Source: Phenylobacterium haematophilum (GTDB lineage Bacteria; Pseudomonadota; Alphaproteobacteria; Caulobacterales; Caulobacteraceae). From it: a stretch of 42,266 nucleotides of DNA. The notes under the pieces are model-generated. The model was not told where the DNA came from and did not search any database. It saw only the letters and a program-made list of their open reading frames with translations. Numbering within the stretch: position 1 is the stretch's first letter; the number at the start of each line of letters is the position of its first letter. The stretch lies in the NCBI RefSeq assembly GCF_014196295.1, contig NZ_JACIDK010000012.1, forward strand, positions 1-42,266, read 5' to 3'. This document shows positions 26,001 to 33,404 of the stretch, piece after piece. The position numbers were made by a program, and so were the translations under genes.

Positions 26001-26176
26001 CCATCGGTGTGGTGATCTTCTTCGGGGCGATCTTCGCGACCCTGCTCACCCTCTTCATCGTGCCGGTGTTCTACAATCTGCTGGCGCGCTTTACTAAGTC
26101 GCCGCAGACCACGGCCCGCCGGATCGAGGCCTTCGAAGAGGCCGAACAGGCGCGTGCGGCCAACGCCGCCGAATAG
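23018..26176 (+). CDS. RND efflux pump, inner-membrane transporter (HAE1 family)
   Basis: A 1052-residue proton-driven exporter of the hydrophobe/amphiphile RND class. It has the N-terminal MLSDISVRRPVFAAV, the first periplasmic domain with EVVEERITEVIERQISGIQGI, and the TM4 acidic pair D412/D413 in IGLVVDDAIVVVENI, which carries protons. The TM10-11 region contains GIAAKNGILIVEFANQLRDEG. Length is standard. A GGGGGGGSG linker lies in the second periplasmic half. No outer-membrane TolC/OprM gene adjoins, so the channel must be encoded elsewhere. Substrates cannot be inferred. No terminator with a T-tract follows; a GCCCC-GTCA-GGGGC stem begins at the stop codon. Confidence 0.96.
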   Translation: MMLSDISVRRPVFAAVAAIILCVVGVAAFASLTVRELPSVDPPVVSISTTYRGASAEVVEERITEVIERQISGIQGIDRVNSSSRDGRSNINISFRLDRNLDDAANDVRDAVSRVASNLPLQADPPQIAKATADGSPIMFISFASTTLNRLQLSDYAQRYLVERFSTVPGVAQVFVGGSQLYSMRIWLDPNAMAARGVTVDDVENALNSQNLELPAGSLEAPDKDFTIRVGRGYSTPEQFAQLPVVASGARTAVATANATQDYVTRLGDIARVEEGPDERRRSFRSNGRDQVGIGITRQSQANDLEISQGVRDLLPELNKSLPKGTVLEVAVDYTVFTKHALEEVWITMGISMALVALVNFIFLGTWRAALIPSVVAPICILSTFIVLAPLGFSLNLLTLLALVLAIGLVVDDAIVVVENIQRRIDDGEPAIVAAQRGARQVFFAVVATTIVLISVFAPLMFLPGYIGRLFVELAVAIASAVAFSALLALSLSPMLASKLLRPAHGEGFLARRVDAAMGKLKSSYHASLEALLGDRRATFATIGLVVVLAAGAGGLFSVLPRELVPEEDRGRVDLNIVAPEGAGFDYTMKAAAQVEARLQELLKDGEITRYILGVPRFGGTQFNSGFGNANVTEGSGVTSNELAASLNRELSSITSVRAIASVRPAFQRGGGGGGSGVDVIVAGDDYNQIAAWIKPLLAAAEANPGLARARLDYEPTSPRVLVNIDREKAAALGVSAQAVGRALESNFGTRRVTTYIKNGQEYDVLLQTDREQRQTERDIGNLYVRSSSGQLIPLSTVVTTEVRGDTPDRSRVDRLRSVTLSAQLNPGYPVGDAVKFFEAEIAKLPPGPQIKWGGMARDYLEAGSAVGLAFGMALLLVFLVLAAQFESWIHPGVIMLTVPVAALGGLFGLLIAGSTINTYSQIGLIILIGIAAKNGILIVEFANQLRDEGLSIREAVIESASLRLRPIIMTSIAAAAGAIPLIMWGGAGGESRKTIGVVIFFGAIFATLLTLFIVPVFYNLLARFTKSPQTTARRIEAFEEAEQARAANAAE

Positions 26177-26206
26177 CCCCGTCAGGGGCGACTGCCATCC
26201 ATAACG

Positions 26207-26232
26207 AAAAAGCCTCCCCCAGCGGGGGAGGC
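26207..26232 (-). terminator. Rho-independent terminator for the cytochrome c transcript
   Basis: A 9-bp perfect stem GCCTCCCCC / GGGGGAGGC with loop AGC; on the minus strand it is followed by TTTTTCGTT. It lies 150 bp past the cytochrome gene, with a second hairpin (26249-26283) in between. Confidence 0.75.
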
Positions 26233-26248
26233 GAGTTGTCGGGGTGGC

Positions 26249-26283
26249 GCCGGCTGTGACAAGGGGGTGTCACAGGCGCCGGC
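26249..26283. other. Strong intergenic hairpin (CTGTGACA-N6-TGTCACAG core)
   Basis: A perfect 8-bp inverted repeat with a 6-nt loop (26254-26275) is extended by five more GC pairs across a 3-nt bulge. It has no T-tract of its own. It lies between the convergent RND pump and cytochrome genes and just upstream of the minus-strand terminator, so it could be part of a 3'UTR or a small RNA. Confidence 0.55.
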
Positions 26284-26382
26284 GCAGGATCTCGGCTGAC
26301 AGATGCAAGCGCAGCCTCGACGGCGTCGTGCTGCGACCGAATGCAATTCTCGTCAAGGTTGCTGTTTGGAAGTGCTACCGTC

Positions 26383-26877
26383 TCACGGCGCCTTATAGCC
26401 GGTTTCGACCTTCAGGAAGGCGATCAGATCGATGCGGTCCTTCTCGTCCTTAAGGCCGGCGAAGGTCATCTTGGTTCCGGGCAGGAAGGTGCGCGGCTCG
26501 GCCAGCCACTTGTCCAGATGCTCTGCGTCCCAGACGAAGCCAGCGTTCTTTACCGCCTCAGAATACTTGTAGTTATCAAGCGCGCCGGCCTTGCGCCCGA
26601 ACACGCCGTGCAGGTTGGGTCCGGTCAGGTTTGCGCCGCCCTCGACGATCGTGTGGCACGAGCGGCACATGGCGAACTTGGCCTTGCCGTTGTCGATGTC
26701 GGCGGTGTTGTAGGGAGCGGGCAGGCTGGCCAGGACGGCGGCCTTTTCGGCGTCGGTGGGCTCATGCTCGGCCGCTGGAGCCGGGCCGGGTTCGGCAGAC
26801 TTCTCGCCGCCGCCCTGGCCGCACCCACTGAGCAGGGCGCAGGAACCCAGGACGGACAGCATTAGCGCATGGCGCAT
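26383..26877 (-). CDS. Lipoprotein class I cytochrome c
   Basis: A 164-residue exported electron carrier. The N-terminus is a lipoprotein signal with lipobox LLSGC (C19), followed by a Pro/Ala/Glu-rich flexible tether to about residue 50. The haem is bound through C71-R-S-C74-H75, with the distal ligand likely M137 in PGTKMTFAG; the conserved GPNLHGVFGRKAG lies between. This matches membrane-anchored c550/c552-type cytochromes that feed terminal oxidases. No oxidase genes adjoin. The 3'UTR runs through two hairpins to a terminator at 26207-26232. The gap to YaiI upstream is 38 bp on the same strand, so co-transcription is possible. Confidence 0.93.
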   Translation of the reverse strand: MRHALMLSVLGSCALLSGCGQGGGEKSAEPGPAPAAEHEPTDAEKAAVLASLPAPYNTADIDNGKAKFAMCRSCHTIVEGGANLTGPNLHGVFGRKAGALDNYKYSEAVKNAGFVWDAEHLDKWLAEPRTFLPGTKMTFAGLKDEKDRIDLIAFLKVETGYKAP

Positions 26878-26915
26878 GTTCGAAACCCCTTAGCCAAATC
26901 GTGACCGCAAGCTAG

Positions 26916-27401
26916 TCAAGCGCCGCCGCGTTGCAAGGCGCGTCGACGTCGCTCCTTCTGGATTGTCTCGTCCAGGGATTGCAGGAAGCGCGAGCGGTCG
27001 TTGCGGTCGAAGGGGCGTGGGCCGCCGAGCATTTCGCCTGTGGAACGCAATTGCTCCATCAGCGCCCGCTGGGCTATCGCCGAGCCGATCGAGTTTTCGG
27101 TGAAGGGGCGGCCGTTGGCGCCGAGCGCATAGCCGCCGGCCTTCAGCACCCGTTCGGCCAGCGGGATGTCGTTGGTGATCGCCACGTCGCCAGGAGAGAT
27201 GTGTTCTGCGATCCAGTCGTCGGCGACGTCGGGGCCGGCGTCGACGATCATCCGCGCGATCAGCGGCGACGGCGGGATCTGCATGAAGGCGTTGGAGACG
27301 ACCCAGGTCTTGAGCCCGTAGCGCTGGGCGACCTTGTAGGTTTCGTCCTTCACTGGGCAGGCGTCGGCGTCGATGAATATCTCGATCGGTTTCAGGTTCA
27401 T
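26916..27401 (-). CDS. YaiI/YqxD family protein (DUF188, PIN-like)
   Basis: A 161-residue cytosolic protein with the family start IEIFIDADACPVKDE, whose acidic cluster resembles the metal site of PIN-like nucleases. The conserved VVSNAFM, IVDAGPDVADDWIAE and GDVAITNDIPLAERVL segments follow, and ALGANGRPFTENSI lies in the C-terminal half. The family is widespread and its function is not established. ATG 27401 gives the normal N-terminus. The end is rich in arginine. Confidence 0.92.
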   Translation of the reverse strand: MNLKPIEIFIDADACPVKDETYKVAQRYGLKTWVVSNAFMQIPPSPLIARMIVDAGPDVADDWIAEHISPGDVAITNDIPLAERVLKAGGYALGANGRPFTENSIGSAIAQRALMEQLRSTGEMLGGPRPFDRNDRSRFLQSLDETIQKERRRRALQRGGA

Positions 27402-27570
27402 GCAAGCCCGCCTGCAGAAAAAGGAACGCCGCCAGTCCCGGAGAATCTACGGGGGCCTTCATAGCGCTTGTTGTGGGACAGGCGAAGGCGACGGCCTGCC
27501 TGCGCCCTGCGGCGGCGGGGGCTTGGCAGCCGGGGCGGGGCGTGGCATCGGTCGGCGGCGCACGGACTGC

Positions 27571-27646
27571 GCCGGCTTAGCTCAGTTGGTAGAGCAGCGG
27601 TTTTGTAAACCGAAGGTCACGGGTTCGAATCCTGTAGCCGGCACCA
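27571..27646 (+). tRNA. tRNA-Thr (anticodon TGT)
   Basis: A 76-nt cloverleaf. The acceptor stem GCCGGCT pairs with AGCCGGC, the anticodon stem is CGGTT/AACCG with TGT in the loop, the T-loop is TTCGAAT and CCA is encoded. It reads threonine ACA codons. No clear promoter box is seen in the GC-rich 170 bp upstream. Confidence 0.97.
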
Positions 27647-27703
27647 TCGCCCTTGCGAGGGCGATCTTGACCCTGGGCGACTGCGAACCTAGCTAGGGGC
27701 CGC

Positions 27704-27754
27704 GAGGAACGACCTCCCCCAAAATCATGGGCATCAATGTCCGGGACGGCCCGG
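27704..27754 (+). promoter_or_regulatory. Guanidine-II (mini-ykkC) riboswitch-like leader of sugE
   Basis: Two short hairpins precede the sugE ribosome binding site. The second (27741-27754) is a perfect CCGGG-ACGG-CCCGG, exactly the ACGR tetraloop of the guanidine-II riboswitch. The first (27704-27716) is GAGG-AACGA-CCTC, which contains ACGA but with one extra A in the loop. The hairpins are 24 nt apart and the GGAGGG Shine-Dalgarno follows the second by 10 nt. Guanidine-II riboswitches are known to control SMR guanidinium exporters, which is just what follows here. Confidence 0.62.
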
Positions 27755-27775
27755 CTCTTCGAAAGGAGGGCCGCC

Positions 27776-28096
27776 ATGGCCTGGATTCTTCTGTTCATCG
27801 CCGGACTGCTCGAGGTGGTCTGGGCGTTCTCCATGAAACAGTCGCACGGGTTCACACGCCTCGTGCCGAGCGTCATCACCATCGGGACCATGATCGCCAG
27901 CTTTGGCCTGCTGTCAGTGGCGATGCGCACCCTGCCGCTTGGTACGGCCTATACGGTCTGGACGGGCATCGGCGCGGTCGGGGCGTTCCTGGTCGGCATC
28001 GCCGTGCTCGGCGAGCAGATCAGCACCATGCGTATCCTCGCGGCGGTGATGATCGTCGGCGGCCTGGTGATGATGAAACTGTCCAGCTCGCAATAG
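27776..28096 (+). CDS. sugE: SMR-family guanidinium/quaternary ammonium exporter SugE (Gdx)
   Basis: A 106-residue inner-membrane protein with four helices, the standard small multidrug resistance size. The proton/substrate-coupling glutamate is E13 in [15 protein letters not shown], and the [11 protein letters not shown] pattern is that of the SugE/Gdx subgroup rather than EmrE. The second and fourth helices read [17 protein letters not shown] and [15 protein letters not shown]. Gdx members export guanidinium in exchange for protons. ATG 27776 is chosen behind GGAGGG; an earlier ATG at 27737 would place a riboswitch hairpin inside the coding region. The guanidine-II-like leader supports the substrate assignment. 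Confidence 0.93.
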   Translation: MAWILLFIAGLLEVVWAFSMKQSHGFTRLVPSVITIGTMIASFGLLSVAMRTLPLGTAYTVWTGIGAVGAFLVGIAVLGEQISTMRILAAVMIVGGLVMMKLSSSQ

Positions 28097-28154
28097 AGCG
28101 AGCAAACCGGGCCTAGGAAGAAACACGCGACCGGAAGTAGTCTCCGGACGTGAC

Positions 28155-28188
28155 CGGCCGGCGCCGCAAGAGCGCCGGCCGCTTGTTT
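28155..28188 (+). terminator. Probable terminator of sugE
   Basis: A 10-bp perfect stem CGGCCGGCGC / GCGCCGGCCG with loop CGCAAGA, followed by CTTGTTT, lies 59 bp after sugE and 27 bp before the permease gene. The T-tract is short and interrupted. Confidence 0.6.
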
Positions 28189-28214
28189 CTGATTTCCCCA
28201 GGGGGAGGGGCTCT

Positions 28215-29507
28215 ATGGCCGACAGCGCAGCCGCCGACCGCCGTCATCGACTGAAGTCGATCATCGGCGGGTCCACGGGCAACCTGGTCGAGTGGTACGA
28301 CTGGTACGTCTATTCCGCCTTCACTCTCTACTTCGCTCCGATCTTCTTTCCGGCCGGCGACCGCACCGCCCAGTTGCTGAACGCCGCGGCGGTGTTCGCC
28401 GTCGGCTTCCTGATGCGGCCGATCGGGGCCTGGATCATGGGGATCTATTCCGATCGCAAGGGCCGCAAGGCCGGCCTGACGCTGTCGGTCTCGCTGATGT
28501 GCGCCGGCTCGCTGCTGATCGCGGTGACGCCGGGCTACAATCAGATCGGCTGGATCGCGCCCGCCTTGCTCGTGCTCGCGCGGTTGATGCAGGGCCTGAG
28601 CGTCGGCGGCGAGTATGGGGCCAGCGCCACTTATCTCAGCGAGATGGCCGGCAAGAAGCGGCGCGGCTTCTTCTCGTCCTTCCAGTACGTGACGCTGATC
28701 TCGGGTCAGCTGCTGGCCCTGCTGGTGCTGCTGCTGTTGCAGGCGATCCTGCCGGAGCCGGACCTCGAGGCCTGGGGTTGGCGGATTCCGTTCGTGATCG
28801 GCGGAGCGCTAGCGGTGGTGGTGTTCTATCTGCGCCGCGGCTTGGCCGAGACGGAGTCGTTCAAGAACGCCCAGTCGAGCGATGCGCCAAAGTCGAGCGG
28901 GTTTGCGCTGTTCAAACACTATCCCCGCCAAGCCTTCACGGTCATCGCGCTGACCGCCGGCGGCACGCTCGCCTTCTATGCGTACTCGACCTACATGCAG
29001 AAATTCCTTGTCAACACCTCGGGCTTCAGCCGCGAGACAGCGACGGCGATCAGCGCGGCGGCGCTGTTCGTCTACATGCTGATCCAGCCGGCCGCCGGAG
29101 CGCTGTCGGACAAGATCGGGCGCAAGCCGCTGATGATCGCATTCGGCGTGCTGGGCGTGGCCTTCACCTATCTGATCTTCACGACGCTCTCGAAGACCAG
29201 CGACCCCTATGTCGCCTTCGCCATCGTGCTCGGCGCTCTGGTCATCGTCACCGGCTACACCTCGATCAACGCGGTCGTGAAGGCCGAGCTGTTCCCGGCC
29301 CACATCCGGGCGCTGGGGGTGGCGCTGCCCTATGCGCTGGCCAACACCATCTTCGGCGGCACCGCGGAGTACGTGGCCCTGTGGTTCAAGGCCCAAGGGA
29401 TGGAAAGCGGCTTCTACTGGTACGTCACCGGCATGATTGGCGTCTCGCTCATCACGTACTTGCGGATGCGCGACACCCAGAAGCACAGCGAGATCGCCGA
29501 GGACTGA
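28215..29507 (+). CDS. kgtP: MFS 2-oxoglutarate permease, KgtP-like
   Basis: A 430-residue proton symporter of the metabolite/H+ branch of the major facilitator superfamily. It has the start GNLVEWYDWYVYSAFTLYFA, loop 2-3 motif DRKGRKAGL, and VGGEYGASATYLSEMAGKK. Recalled E. coli KgtP is closely similar along the whole length (ASFQYVTLIxGQLLALLV, TYMQKxLVNTxG, FGGxAEYVAL and FFWYVT-like end), so uptake of 2-oxoglutarate is the best call, although other dicarboxylates are possible. A GGGGAGGGG ribosome binding site precedes ATG 28215. A hemerythrin-like gene follows after 57 bp. Confidence 0.85.
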   Translation: MADSAAADRRHRLKSIIGGSTGNLVEWYDWYVYSAFTLYFAPIFFPAGDRTAQLLNAAAVFAVGFLMRPIGAWIMGIYSDRKGRKAGLTLSVSLMCAGSLLIAVTPGYNQIGWIAPALLVLARLMQGLSVGGEYGASATYLSEMAGKKRRGFFSSFQYVTLISGQLLALLVLLLLQAILPEPDLEAWGWRIPFVIGGALAVVVFYLRRGLAETESFKNAQSSDAPKSSGFALFKHYPRQAFTVIALTAGGTLAFYAYSTYMQKFLVNTSGFSRETATAISAAALFVYMLIQPAAGALSDKIGRKPLMIAFGVLGVAFTYLIFTTLSKTSDPYVAFAIVLGALVIVTGYTSINAVVKAELFPAHIRALGVALPYALANTIFGGTAEYVALWFKAQGMESGFYWYVTGMIGVSLITYLRMRDTQKHSEIAED

Positions 29508-29564
29508 CGGAACGGCGGGGGCCGGCGCGAGGTTGATCCTGGAAACAAAGCAAGGAGAGACCTC

Positions 29565-30089
29565 ATGGCCGCCCCCGACGCCATCGCTCTGCTCAAGGCC
29601 GACCATCGCGCAGTCGAGGCCTTGTTCGAAGACTTCAAGAAGGCGCGCGGCGCGGCGCGAAAGGCCGCCATCGTCCACCAGATCTGCGTCGATCTGACGG
29701 TCCATACGATGATCGAGGAGGAGATCTTCTATCCGGCCTGTCGCGGCAAGATCGAGGACAGCACGCTGGACGAGGCCTATGTCGAGCACGACGGGGCCAA
29801 GCTGATGATCGCCGAGCTGTCGGACGCGGCGCCGAACGAGGCGTTCTACGACGCCAAGGTCAAGGTGCTGTCCGAAGAGATCCGCCATCACGTCCACGAG
29901 GAGGAGATGCGCTCGGAGGGCATGTTCGCCCAGGCGCGGCAGGCGGGCCTCGACATGGATGAACTCGGTGAGCGGTTGATGGCCCGCAAGACGCAGCTGA
30001 AGACGCAATTCGGGACGACGGGATTGCCGATCCAGCAAACCCATTCGATGCGTGGCGCCGTGATCGAGCACGTCGGCATGCGCCACTAG
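29565..30089 (+). CDS. Hemerythrin HHE-domain protein
   Basis: A 174-residue soluble protein of the HHE cation-binding family. Candidate di-iron ligands are H14 (KADHRAVEALF), H47 and E51 (VHTMIEEEIFYP), H75 (VEHDGAKLMI) and H108-H111 with E112-E114 (RHHVHEEEM). Such proteins bind oxygen or nitric oxide, or protect iron centres; the particular role is unknown. The C-terminal 40 residues lie outside the bundle. AAGGAGAG is the ribosome binding site. Confidence 0.88.
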   Translation: MAAPDAIALLKADHRAVEALFEDFKKARGAARKAAIVHQICVDLTVHTMIEEEIFYPACRGKIEDSTLDEAYVEHDGAKLMIAELSDAAPNEAFYDAKVKVLSEEIRHHVHEEEMRSEGMFAQARQAGLDMDELGERLMARKTQLKTQFGTTGLPIQQTHSMRGAVIEHVGMRH

Positions 30090-30163
30090 CGACATGCCCC
30101 GTCACCTGAGGTTGGAATAGACGCGCGCCTATGGTCACCTGCGGCCAAAGCAGGGAGCGCGCC

Positions 30164-31576
30164 ATGAACTTCGAAGAGTACCGCAAGCAGGATGCCGTGG
30201 GGCTGGCCGCAATGGTGTCGAAGGGCGATGTGAGCCCTTCGGAACTGCTGGAGACGGCCGTCGCGCGAATGGTCGCGGTCAATCCGAAGATTAACGCGGT
30301 GACCATGGATCTCACCGAATGGGGCCGCCAGGACGTCAAGCGCGACATCTGGGGCGGGCCCATGGCTGGGGTGCCGTTCCTTTTGAAGGACCTGGGCGCG
30401 CAACTCGCCGGCTCACCGACGACGGCGGGCTCGGCAGTCTTCCGCGACGCGACCGCAGCCGCCGACAGCGCCATCACCACCGCCTACAAGGACGCCGGCC
30501 TGGTGTTGTTCGGCAAGACCAACACCCCTGAGTTCGGTCTTATGCCGGTGACCGAGCCGGCCTTGCTCGGCGTCTGCCGCAATCCTTGGGACACCGGTCG
30601 CACGCCCGGAGGGTCTTCCGGCGGGGCCGCCGCCGCAGTGGCGGCAGGGATCGTGCCGGCCGCCCATGCGAGTGATGGCGGCGGATCGATCCGCACCCCG
30701 GCCTCAGCTTGCGGCCTGTTCGGCATGAAGCCCTCGCGCGGACGGGTGTCGTTCGCGCCTATGGGCGAGGGATGGGGCGGCGCCTCGATCCAGCACGCGG
30801 TGACACGCTCGGTGCGCGACAGCGCCGCGCTGCTCGACGCCGTGTGTCAACCCCAGCCTGGCGATCCCTACTTCCTGGCGCCGCCGGAGCGGCCGTACGC
30901 CGAGGAAGTGCGTCGCGACCCCGGCAAGCTGGCGATCGGCTTCACCACCGCCGCGCTGGCCTCCGATAGCCTGGACCCGGAGTGCGCGGCTGCGGTGCTG
31001 GACGCCGCCAAGTTGTGCGAGGGGCTCGGCCATATGGTCGAGGAGGTGCGCGTGCCCGGCGATCTTGCGGCCATGCAGCAGGGGGCCGGCGACGTGATCG
31101 CCGCCAGCATCGCTGCGACCCTCGACGCCGAGGGCGAGCGCCGCGGCCGCCCGGTGACCGACGGCGACGTCGAGATGCTGACCTGGCTGATGTACCAGCG
31201 CGGCAAACAGATCAGCGGCGCGGCCTATGTGCGGGGCCTGGCCGCGATCCACGCCTATGGCAGGGCCATGGCGGGCCTGTTCCAACAGTACGACGTGCTG
31301 CTGCTGTCCACGCTGGGCAGCCCGGCGATTCCGGTCGGCCACCTGACCGAGGATCCGCGTGAGTACACGAAGCGGCTGTTCAAATTCATGCCGAACACCC
31401 AGGCGTTCAACAACACCGGCCAGCCGGCGATGACCGTGCCCCTGGCCTGGAGCCAGGGCGGGCTGCCGATCGGCATCCAGTTCGTCGGCCGGATGGGCGA
31501 CGAGGCGCTGCTGTTCCGACTGGCCGGGCAACTGGAGCAGACGCGGCCTTGGTTCGATCGCGTGGCGCCGCTCTAG
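30164..31576 (+). CDS. Amidase signature family hydrolase
   Basis: A 470-residue amidase with the full Ser-cisSer-Lys triad: K75 in PFLLKDLG, S151 in RTPGGSSGG and S175 in [11 protein letters not shown], spaced as in fatty-acid amide hydrolase and related enzymes. It hydrolyses an amide to acid and ammonia; the substrate is not evident. No GatB-like neighbour or GatA-specific context is present, so it is not GatA. ATG 30164 follows AGGGAG. It is convergent with the polyamine transporter operon, 143 bp between stops. Confidence 0.92.
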   Translation: MNFEEYRKQDAVGLAAMVSKGDVSPSELLETAVARMVAVNPKINAVTMDLTEWGRQDVKRDIWGGPMAGVPFLLKDLGAQLAGSPTTAGSAVFRDATAAADSAITTAYKDAGLVLFGKTNTPEFGLMPVTEPALLGVCRNPWDTGRTPGGSSGGAAAAVAAGIVPAAHASDGGGSIRTPASACGLFGMKPSRGRVSFAPMGEGWGGASIQHAVTRSVRDSAALLDAVCQPQPGDPYFLAPPERPYAEEVRRDPGKLAIGFTTAALASDSLDPECAAAVLDAAKLCEGLGHMVEEVRVPGDLAAMQQGAGDVIAASIAATLDAEGERRGRPVTDGDVEMLTWLMYQRGKQISGAAYVRGLAAIHAYGRAMAGLFQQYDVLLLSTLGSPAIPVGHLTEDPREYTKRLFKFMPNTQAFNNTGQPAMTVPLAWSQGGLPIGIQFVGRMGDEALLFRLAGQLEQTRPWFDRVAPL

Positions 31577-31719
31577 AGGCGCGGGCGCGTACGCGGCCGG
31601 CAGGGACCTGGGGTCGGAGTCGGCGGGGGGCGGCATCGTCTGCTCGGAGCGCCACGGCTCCGACCTGGGCGGCGAGGTCGTCGACGCCGAGGCGTTCCAA
31701 GCGCCGATGCGGATGCCGA

Positions 31720-32508
31720 CTAGTCGTCGGCCTTGCGGCGCAACTGCAAGAGGTAGACAGCGATGACGCCGGTGGCGACCAGGCCGATCAGCAGGCTCGA
31801 GACGGCGTTGATCTCCGGGCTCACCCCCAGGCGCACCTGACTGTAGATCCGCATCGGAAGGGTGGTGGCGCCTGGCCCGGAGGTGAAGCTTGCGATCACC
31901 AGGTCGTCGAGCGAGAGGGTGAAGGCGAGCATCCAAGCCGCCGCCACGGCAGGCCCGATGTTGGGCAGGGTGACCAGGAAGAACGACTTGATCGGCGGGC
32001 AGCCGAGGTCCTGCGCGGCTTCTTCGAGCTGCTGGTCGAAGGCGGCTAGACGCGCCTGGATGACCACGCACGCGTAGCACATGGTGATGGTCGCGTGGCT
32101 GACGGTGACGGTCCAGAAGCCGCGCGGCAGGCCCAGCGAGACGAACAGCAACAGGAGCGACAGGCCGAGGATCACCTCTGGCATGACCAGCGGCGCAAAC
32201 ACCATGCCCGAGAAGAGCGTGCGTCCGCGGAAATGTCTGGCGCGGACCAGGGCGATGGCCGCCAGCGTACCGAGGATGGTGGCGATGGTCGCGGAGATCA
32301 GTCCGACCCTGAAGGTGACCCAGATTGCGTCGAGCAGTTGTTCGTTGCGGAACAGCGAGGCGTACCAGCGGGTGGAGAACCCGCCCCAGACGGTGACCAG
32401 CCGGCTGGCGTTGAACGAGTAGACGACGAGCAGGACGATCGGCAGGTAGAGGAACCCGAAGCCGACGACCAGGGCGGCGATGTTGAAGCCGGTGAGGCCG
32501 CGCTTCAT
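31720..32508 (-). CDS. potI: Polyamine ABC transporter permease PotI
   Basis: A 262-residue inner-membrane permease with about six helices. The cytoplasmic loop EEAAQDLGCPPIKSFFLVTLP matches the ABC importer EAA motif that contacts the ATPase. The C-terminal FTLSLDDLVIASFTSGPGATTLP is typical of PotC/PotI. It is the last gene of the operon; its start overlaps the potH stop by 4 nt, so expression is coupled. No strong terminator follows; a CGGAGC hairpin lies in the gap before the amidase gene end. Confidence 0.92.
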   Translation of the reverse strand: MKRGLTGFNIAALVVGFGFLYLPIVLLVVYSFNASRLVTVWGGFSTRWYASLFRNEQLLDAIWVTFRVGLISATIATILGTLAAIALVRARHFRGRTLFSGMVFAPLVMPEVILGLSLLLLFVSLGLPRGFWTVTVSHATITMCYACVVIQARLAAFDQQLEEAAQDLGCPPIKSFFLVTLPNIGPAVAAAWMLAFTLSLDDLVIASFTSGPGATTLPMRIYSQVRLGVSPEINAVSSLLIGLVATGVIAVYLLQLRRKADD

Positions 32509-33404
32509 CGCCCGAGCTCCGTCAGCTTGGCTTGCTGGCGCTGGTAGAGCACGATCGGGATCACCAGGGTGAACAGCAGCACGATCGCTACCGCCGAGGC
32601 GGCCGGCCAGTCGCGGTTGGCGAAGAACTCGGTCCAGATGGTCTTGCCGAGCATCAGGGTCGAGGAGCCGCCGAGCAGGTCGGGGATCACGAACTCACCG
32701 ACCATTGGGATGAAACAGAGCAGGGAGCCGGCGGCGACGCCGGGCAGCGACAGCGGGAAGGTCACCCGCCAGAACGCTTCAAGCGGCGTGCAGCCGAGGT
32801 CGGCGGCGGCTTCGAGGAGGTCGTGCTGCTGGCGTTCGAGCACCGCATAGAGAGGCAGGACCATGAACGGCAGATAGGCGTAGACCAGGCCGATGTAGAT
32901 CGCGGTGTCGGTGTTGAGCAGCGAGACGGGCCCGAGGCCGAAGGCGCGCAGGGCGACGTTCAGCAGGCCCTCGGGCTTGAGGATGCCGATCAACGCGTAG
33001 ACCCGGATCAGGAAGCTGGTCCAGAACGGCAGGATCATCGCCATCAGCAACGCCTTGCGCACCGACGGTGTGCAGCGTGCCATGGCGTAGGCCAAGGGGT
33101 AGCCAAACAGTAGCAGGATGAAGGTGGCGACGCCCGCGAACTTCAGGCTGGAAAGATAGGCGACGACATAGAGCCGGTCGGTCGGCAGCCGGGCGTAGGT
33201 TTCGAAGTCGAGGCCGGCAAGGAAGGTCTTCAGCCCGGCCAGACCCTGTGACCAATCCAGGCGCGGGGCGTAGGGCGGCATCGCCAGGGCCGTTTCCGAC
33301 AGCGACAGCTTGGCCACCAGAAGGAAGGGAAACAGGAAGAACAGGCCCAGCCACAGGAACGGCGCGAGCGCCGCCAGGCTCGTGCGGTCGCCGCGCGCCT
33401 TCAC
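32505..33404 (-). CDS. potH: Polyamine ABC transporter permease PotH
   Basis: A 299-residue permease of about six helices. The EAA loop reads EAAADLGCTPLEAFWRVTFPLS, split here as EAAADLGCTPLEAF and RVTFPLS. The GEFVIPDLLGGSSTLMLGK segment is the family signature of PotB/PotH. It pairs with PotI to form the membrane channel of the putrescine/spermidine importer. The gene overlaps both neighbours by 4 nt (ATGA junctions). Confidence 0.93.
   Translation of the reverse strand: MKARGDRTSLAALAPFLWLGLFFLFPFLLVAKLSLSETALAMPPYAPRLDWSQGLAGLKTFLAGLDFETYARLPTDRLYVVAYLSSLKFAGVATFILLLFGYPLAYAMARCTPSVRKALLMAMILPFWTSFLIRVYALIGILKPEGLLNVALRAFGLGPVSLLNTDTAIYIGLVYAYLPFMVLPLYAVLERQQHDLLEAAADLGCTPLEAFWRVTFPLSLPGVAAGSLLCFIPMVGEFVIPDLLGGSSTLMLGKTIWTEFFANRDWPAASAVAIVLLFTLVIPIVLYQRQQAKLTELGR

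Noticed and set aside
26254..26275. CRP/FNR binding site within TGTGACA...TGTCACA
   Set aside because: The TGTGA and TCACA halves are 10 nt apart rather than 6, and the site lies downstream of both flanking genes, so an RNA hairpin is more likely.
31577..31719. Short forward frame between the amidase and potI
   Set aside because: No start with a ribosome binding site and no recognisable product; treated as intergenic.
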